Source of the DNA: Gracilibacillus orientalis
GTDB taxonomy: Bacteria > Bacillota > Bacilli > Bacillales > Amphibacillaceae
Assembly: GCF_900114645.1 (NCBI RefSeq)
Contig: NZ_FOTR01000001.1
Location: forward strand, 434,001-498,000
Direction: 5' to 3'
DNA: 64,000 nt
In this document: piece after piece, positions 60,497 through 64,000 of the stretch
How the letters are laid out: each line of letters opens with the position of its first letter
How positions within the stretch are numbered: the first letter of the stretch is position 1
Position numbers and translations under genes: made by a program
Notes under the pieces: generated by a model
Database searches by the model: none
Told to the model about the DNA's origin: nothing
Seen by the model: only the letters and a program-made list of their open reading frames with translations

Positions 60497-60751
60497 TCAG
60501 ACATAGCCACCATTACCTTGATGATGGACAATATTTTTGGAATTCACTATCTTTTGTCCTTCATTACCCTGATGATGGACAACATTCTTGAAATTCACTA
60601 TCTTTTGTCCTTCATTACCCTGATGATGGACAATATTTTTGGAGTTCACTATCTTTTGTCCTTCATTACCTTGATGATGGACAATATTTTTGGAATTCAC
60701 TATCTTTTGTCCTTCATTACCTTGATGATGGACAACATTTTTTGAGTTCAC
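60497..60751 (-). CDS. Open frame of five 17-residue repeats, possible small gene
   Basis: An 84-codon frame composed almost entirely of a 17-residue unit NEGQKIVNSKNIVHHQG. GTG 60751 follows AAAGGACAAAAAAGA, but every repeat unit also contains a similar ribosome-binding-site-like AAGGACAAAAGATAGTG, so initiation is not decisive. The array has a length of 51 bp x 5, which keeps both strands open. It ends 27 bp before the MBL-fold gene and could be its upstream partner. Nothing resembling it is known to me, and it may be a non-coding tandem repeat. Confidence 0.35.
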   Translation of the reverse strand: MNSKNVVHHQGNEGQKIVNSKNIVHHQGNEGQKIVNSKNIVHHQGNEGQKIVNFKNVVHHQGNEGQKIVNSKNIVHHQGNGGYV

Positions 60752-60767
60752 TCTTTTTTGTCCTTTA
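60513..60767. repeat. Tandem repeat, five units of 51 bp
   Basis: Units start at 60513, 60564, 60615, 60666 and 60717, exactly 51 bp apart, with only a few substitutions between them and more in the fifth. Each unit contains the inverted repeat GGACAA ... TTGTCC about 22 bp apart, so each can form a hairpin in RNA or DNA. No spacers separate the units, so it is not a CRISPR array. Confidence 0.95.
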
Positions 60768-60814
60768 TTGCACTTCTTAATATCTTCTTATCTCAATTCC
60801 TCATTCAAACATGC

Positions 60815-60845
60815 AAAAAAGCCACCAGAAATCCCTAGTGGCTTT
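60815..60845 (-). terminator. Terminator of the GH4 gene
   Basis: Stem AAGCCAC (60819-60825) / GTGGCTT (60838-60844), with an A-run to the left giving the T-tract on the minus strand, 26 bp beyond the GH4 stop codon. Confidence 0.85.
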
Positions 60846-60870
60846 ACTATACTAATATTTATCTCATTAA

Positions 60871-62358
60871 TCAAAAATTCCCTTTATCTGCTTCACCGGC
60901 ATTTTTTACGGCTGCTTCTCGGTCTTTGGCCATTTCTGTAACTGATTTTACTTTTAATCTTGCTGCTCCCTGATAATCTTTGGTTGGTATCTGTTCTTCT
61001 TCTACCAATCTTTTTTCAGCCTCAACTATCTGTTCTTTGTATTGCGGTAACCATTCTTGTTGAGCAACTAACATTTCATCTGTCATCTGCCAAATTTCCT
61101 TCGGGTTACAAACAGCACCTACTAATGGGTCCATCATCATTGCTTGACGTAATAAATAGTCATCTCCATGGACTGCAGCTTCTACCGCTAAGCGCTGAAC
61201 GGAAATGCTGACATTACAAACTGCAGCTGTGCCAAGTGGTAAATCACCCACATATGGCATATTGATTCCATTGCGATCGACATAACCTGGTGCTTCAATG
61301 ATTGCATCATCTGGTACATTCGAAATAATGCCATTATTCACCCGGTTAAAATGTCCACGGTATACCCGGCCTGTCTCTAAGCCCTCTAGAATATAGGAGC
61401 CATGTTCTTCACCACGGTTTTCCTCTTTATATTCAAACGCTGGTTCCTTTAACCAATTTGGAAAATCAGTCTCAAACCAATTACGGCCCTCCGTGCAAAC
61501 GCGTAAATAACCACCTGTTTCCCCGTTTATCCAACTGTTTAAATCAATCCACTCATTAATTTCTTCCGGACGCTTACGATACCAAGGCACATATTCACTC
61601 AAATGTCCGTTTGACTCTGTGCTGAAATAACCGAAGCGTCGAAGCATATCAATTCGCACTTTTTCAGTATCTTTGTATTCGGGATGATTTTCAAATGCTT
61701 CCAATAAGTCTCCGGTTCGATCTAGACCATTTGTTTTCACTTCGATATACCAAGTCTGATGATTAATCCCGGCACAAATAATATCGACTTCTTCTTTTTC
61801 CTTCCCTAATACTTCCGCGATTTGTTTATGTCCATTTTGCACACCATGGCAAAGACCTATTGTATTGACATCACCATATTTATTGCAGGCCCATGTTAAC
61901 ATTGCCATTGGGTTCGCATAATTTAACAGCAACACATCAGGATCCGCTACTTCGCGAATATCTTTACAAATTTCTAACATCTCGACAATGCCTCTTTGTC
62001 CGTACATAATCCCGCCTGCACTTAATGTATCACCTACACATTGATCAACACCATATTTCAACGGAATTTCCACATCATGTTTAAAAGCTTCCAATCCACC
62101 AATACGAACAACATTAAAAATATATTTCGCATCTGTTAAGGCAGCTTTTCTGTCTGTTGTTGCCTTAATCGTCATATCCAGTCCATTTTCTTGGATATCT
62201 CGCTGGCACAACTGGGTTACCATATCTAAATTTTTCTCATTTATATCGGTGAAAGCTACCTCTATCCCTTGAAACTCTGGTACCGACAAAATGTCACGAA
62301 GCAATCCTCTCGTAAAACCAATACTACCTGCACCTATAAAAGCAATTTTAAATGACAC
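60871..62358 (-). CDS. melA: GH4 family glycosidase, probable alpha-galactosidase (MelA-like)
   Basis: NAD- and Mn-dependent glycosidase acting by oxidation-elimination in the cytoplasm, 495 aa. The Rossmann motif FIGAGSIGFTRGLLRDIL is at the N-terminus. NVVRIGGLEAFKHDVEIPLKYG and the metal-binding YANPMAMLTWACNKY..GLCHGVQNG follow, where the Cys and His are the catalytic metal ligands, then GINHQTWYIEV. It fits MelA/alpha-galactosidase-type GH4 enzymes; an alpha-galacturonidase or alpha-glucosidase role is possible. The start is GTG 62358 behind AAGGAGG. An AraC-type regulator gene lies directly upstream on the same strand. Confidence 0.85.
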   Translation of the reverse strand: MSFKIAFIGAGSIGFTRGLLRDILSVPEFQGIEVAFTDINEKNLDMVTQLCQRDIQENGLDMTIKATTDRKAALTDAKYIFNVVRIGGLEAFKHDVEIPLKYGVDQCVGDTLSAGGIMYGQRGIVEMLEICKDIREVADPDVLLLNYANPMAMLTWACNKYGDVNTIGLCHGVQNGHKQIAEVLGKEKEEVDIICAGINHQTWYIEVKTNGLDRTGDLLEAFENHPEYKDTEKVRIDMLRRFGYFSTESNGHLSEYVPWYRKRPEEINEWIDLNSWINGETGGYLRVCTEGRNWFETDFPNWLKEPAFEYKEENRGEEHGSYILEGLETGRVYRGHFNRVNNGIISNVPDDAIIEAPGYVDRNGINMPYVGDLPLGTAAVCNVSISVQRLAVEAAVHGDDYLLRQAMMMDPLVGAVCNPKEIWQMTDEMLVAQQEWLPQYKEQIVEAEKRLVEEEQIPTKDYQGAARLKVKSVTEMAKDREAAVKNAGEADKGNF

Positions 62359-62405
62359 GTTTCAGCCTCCTTTTCGTCTCTGATTGCATCTTAACACGAA
62401 AGGAG

Positions 62406-62419
62406 TGTAAGCGATTTAA
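62406..62419 (+). promoter_or_regulatory. Possible cre box upstream of melA
   Basis: TGTAAGCGATTTAA matches the cre consensus TGNAARCGNWWNCW at 13 of 14 positions, 48 bp before the melA start. The single mismatch is at a conserved C, so the call is tentative. Confidence 0.4.
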
Positions 62420-62464
62420 ATATTATCGACACTTCTTGTGAATATGTGTAAAATCCTAACCTTT

Positions 62465-63289
62465 TTATATTTCACGAAAATGTTCTCGATATTCCGATGG
62501 TGATAAGGCTGTTTCCTTTTTAAACAAATTGCTGAAATACTGACTGGTGTTTACCCCAACATAATTGGAGATTTCAGTAACTGGAATTTCCGTATTTATC
62601 AGCAACATTTTGGCTTTATCTAACCGCACTTGGGTAATATATTGATTAATTGTCATTCCCAGTGAACGCCTAAATATTTTATGTAAATAACTTGGATGAA
62701 GGTGAGTGATACACGCAAGAATTTCTACCCTGATCTCGGTGTCATAATGTTCATGAATATAGGTCAATGCTTTCTTCATATGCTGGTTATTTGTTTGTTC
62801 ATTATATTCACGTCGGTTTCGATCAATCCATAGTATTAATTGAACCATTAAGTTATCGATCAACAACTGATTGTTTGCTGACTGATGATCCAGTTCAAGG
62901 ACAAGGTGGCGTAATGTAAAATACACCACTTCATCATCTTTTAATAAGAAATATCGTTGATGCGGGTCAAATAAAGTTTGTAATGATGGCTGTGTTTGAA
63001 AAAGTTGATCGATTGACATGTAGTGGGCAGATTTATTGCTATGAAGGATAAATTCGATATTTAACATCCGGCAAGGGTGATTCTTATCAATGATTAAACG
63101 ATGTTTCACATTGCTCTGAATAAAAATATACTGCCCCTTTCGCATATCAACAACGCGGTCATCGATTTCAATTTGGCATTTACCATCAATCACATACATA
63201 ATCTCCATCGCAGGATGATGATGCAAATCCATTTCAAACTCGTGCCAACGCTTATAATAATAGGCAACAGCTTTTGGAAATTGTTGCAT
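62465..63289 (-). CDS. AraC-family transcriptional regulator (MsmR/MelR-like)
   Basis: Probable activator of the adjacent GH4 gene, 274 aa. An N-terminal cupin sensor domain (about 15-110, HHHPAMEIMYVIDGKCQIEID) precedes two AraC helix-turn-helix motifs in the last 100 residues. The first is VEILACITHLHPSYLHKIFRR; the second ends SQYFSNLFKKETALSPSEYR. It matches the MsmR/MelR/RafR type of regulator that responds to galactosides. Ribosome binding site AAGGAGGG. Confidence 0.88.
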   Translation of the reverse strand: MQQFPKAVAYYYKRWHEFEMDLHHHPAMEIMYVIDGKCQIEIDDRVVDMRKGQYIFIQSNVKHRLIIDKNHPCRMLNIEFILHSNKSAHYMSIDQLFQTQPSLQTLFDPHQRYFLLKDDEVVYFTLRHLVLELDHQSANNQLLIDNLMVQLILWIDRNRREYNEQTNNQHMKKALTYIHEHYDTEIRVEILACITHLHPSYLHKIFRRSLGMTINQYITQVRLDKAKMLLINTEIPVTEISNYVGVNTSQYFSNLFKKETALSPSEYREHFREI

Positions 63290-63309
63290 TCCCTTCCCTC
63301 CTTCCGATC

Positions 63310-63343
63310 AAAAAAAGCTAGAAGACATCCTCCTAACTTTTTA
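63310..63343 (-). terminator. Terminator after the ureD-like gene
   Basis: Stem AGTTAGGAG / CTTCTAGCT (63316-63338, two G-T pairs) with a 5-nt loop and a T-run of six or seven on the minus strand, right after the stop codon at 63341. Confidence 0.75.
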
Positions 63344-64000
63344 AACTCTCCATTTACGTAATTCTGTGATTTTTTCGTCAAAAAAGGCGAGCACATCATC
63401 CATCTCTTGTTTCAATAACGTTAAATCTGTTGAAAGCCAACGGATAAGAATTCCTTTACCATCGATATCTGTCATCCCTGCTCGGTGATTTTTCGCCTGT
63501 GATAACCGTTGCTGCACATCCCACTCATCAAAGGGTGGATCCGGTGAGATATACCATATGGAGGCAACATATGGATATGATTCCGTCATCCCGTGGTGAG
63601 CAAGCATCTCCTCACTTCCATCAAATTGAACCGGATCATAGGCTAGGCATTGCTCTTCAGCCCAGATCTCCATTAACGAATAGTAATGATAATCGGACAC
63701 TTCATCTAAATGAACGATTTCCGACCAGATAAACTCCGCATCTTCTGTGACATTCACTTTTATATGCTGATTGATGTTACTATTATCGCTTGGGATTATT
63801 TCCCTTTTGTCAAAAAATAATAACGCTTCTTCTTCGATATTACAGTTAAATTGCAGGGAGCGTTTATGCTGTGCAGGTTGATCCTTCTCCTTATCCAACA
63901 ATTTAATATTAGATGCTTTTTTTACCGTAAAATCAATCGATATGGGATCTTCTGTTTGATTCAGCCCATCGATGTTATAGGTCGTAAATACTCGATGGCT
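63341..64000 (-). CDS. ureD: UreD-like urease accessory protein, 3' part (runs off the window)
   Basis: The frame is open to the right edge of the window, giving the last 219 residues of a longer protein. The fragment starts SHRVFTTYNIDGL and shows the UreD pattern: strands ending FIWSEIVHLDE, YYSLMEIWAEEQCLAYDPVQF (compare LEVW..GxPLxYDRxxL), and the closing GKGILIRWLSTDLTLLKQEM..LRKW. UreD is a chaperone that, with UreFG, loads nickel on urease and is usually the last gene of the operon, which fits a terminator directly after it. The match is by recognition only. The TTG at 63901 is not a real start because the family sequence continues past it. Confidence 0.65.
   Translation of the reverse strand, partial: SHRVFTTYNIDGLNQTEDPISIDFTVKKASNIKLLDKEKDQPAQHKRSLQFNCNIEEEALLFFDKREIIPSDNSNINQHIKVNVTEDAEFIWSEIVHLDEVSDYHYYSLMEIWAEEQCLAYDPVQFDGSEEMLAHHGMTESYPYVASIWYISPDPPFDEWDVQQRLSQAKNHRAGMTDIDGKGILIRWLSTDLTLLKQEMDDVLAFFDEKITELRKWRV

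Noticed and set aside
60513-60767. CRISPR array
   Set aside because: Units are directly adjacent with no variable spacers, 51 bp long, and no cas genes are present.

Overview
The window looks like chromosome from a low-GC, aerobic, spore-forming member of the Bacillaceae, probably a halotolerant soil or marine genus of the Gracilibacillus/Oceanobacillus type. The evidence is AT-rich codon use, strong AGGAGG-type ribosome binding sites, frequent TTG and GTG starts, SigI-RsgI, the sporulation-linked pair PrkA and YhbH, 2-oxoglutarate dehydrogenase, CcpA-type cre boxes, and GlcT- and NagR-type regulators. The genus is inference. No rRNA, tRNA, intact insertion sequence, prophage or CRISPR array was seen.

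Layout. 0-11 kb is mostly housekeeping and stress genes: rsgI-sigI, an HtrA-like protease, carbonic anhydrase, aldo/keto reductase, a MurG-type transferase, a MATE pump, an aldehyde dehydrogenase and a double VOC-domain protein. 10-16 kb has a GH43 beta-xylosidase under a cre box, a nucleoside transporter, a lipoprotein, YhbH, and then about 0.8 kb of non-coding nested palindromes. 16-28 kb holds odhAB, a ROK repressor, a formylglycine-generating enzyme without a visible sulfatase, a split chromate transporter, yhdT-panF and prkA.

28-50.6 kb is a large chitin and amino-sugar region. It contains a PTS operon (IIA, GlcT-like antiterminator, EIICB), a secreted GH18 chitinase whose sortase-anchored C-terminal part is separated by a one-base frameshift, an LplBCA-YesL type ABC operon, an AA10 lytic polysaccharide monooxygenase, a chitooligosaccharide-type ABC importer operon ending in a GH20 hexosaminidase, a lactonase and an acetyltransferase, and the divergent nagA-nagB-nagR-murQ cluster. 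A recurring operator, AGGTATAGACAACT or close variants, precedes the PTS operon, the ABC operon, nagA and (degenerate) the monooxygenase and chitinase genes. It matches the NagR type of site and points to one regulon under the local NagR. The PTS operon also has a RAT/terminator leader for the GlcT-like protein.

50.6-59.7 kb is a starch/maltodextrin region: a self-contained unit for a 26-residue membrane peptide, then a cytoplasmic GH13 neopullulanase, a secreted cyclodextrin glucanotransferase, malEFG-type importer genes and a LacI-type repressor. A perfect 16-bp palindrome and a cre box lie in the divergent control region. 59.7-64 kb has a metallo-beta-lactamase-fold hydrolase preceded by a 5 x 51-bp tandem repeat that encodes 17-residue repeats, a GH4 glycosidase with an AraC-type regulator, and the 3' end of a gene resembling ureD.

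Together the genes outline secretion of polymer-degrading enzymes, ABC and PTS uptake of oligosaccharides and sugars, intracellular hydrolysis, and entry to glycolysis through GlcN6P and glucose. None of the three ABC importers has an ATPase gene nearby, so a shared MsmX-type ATPase elsewhere is inferred.
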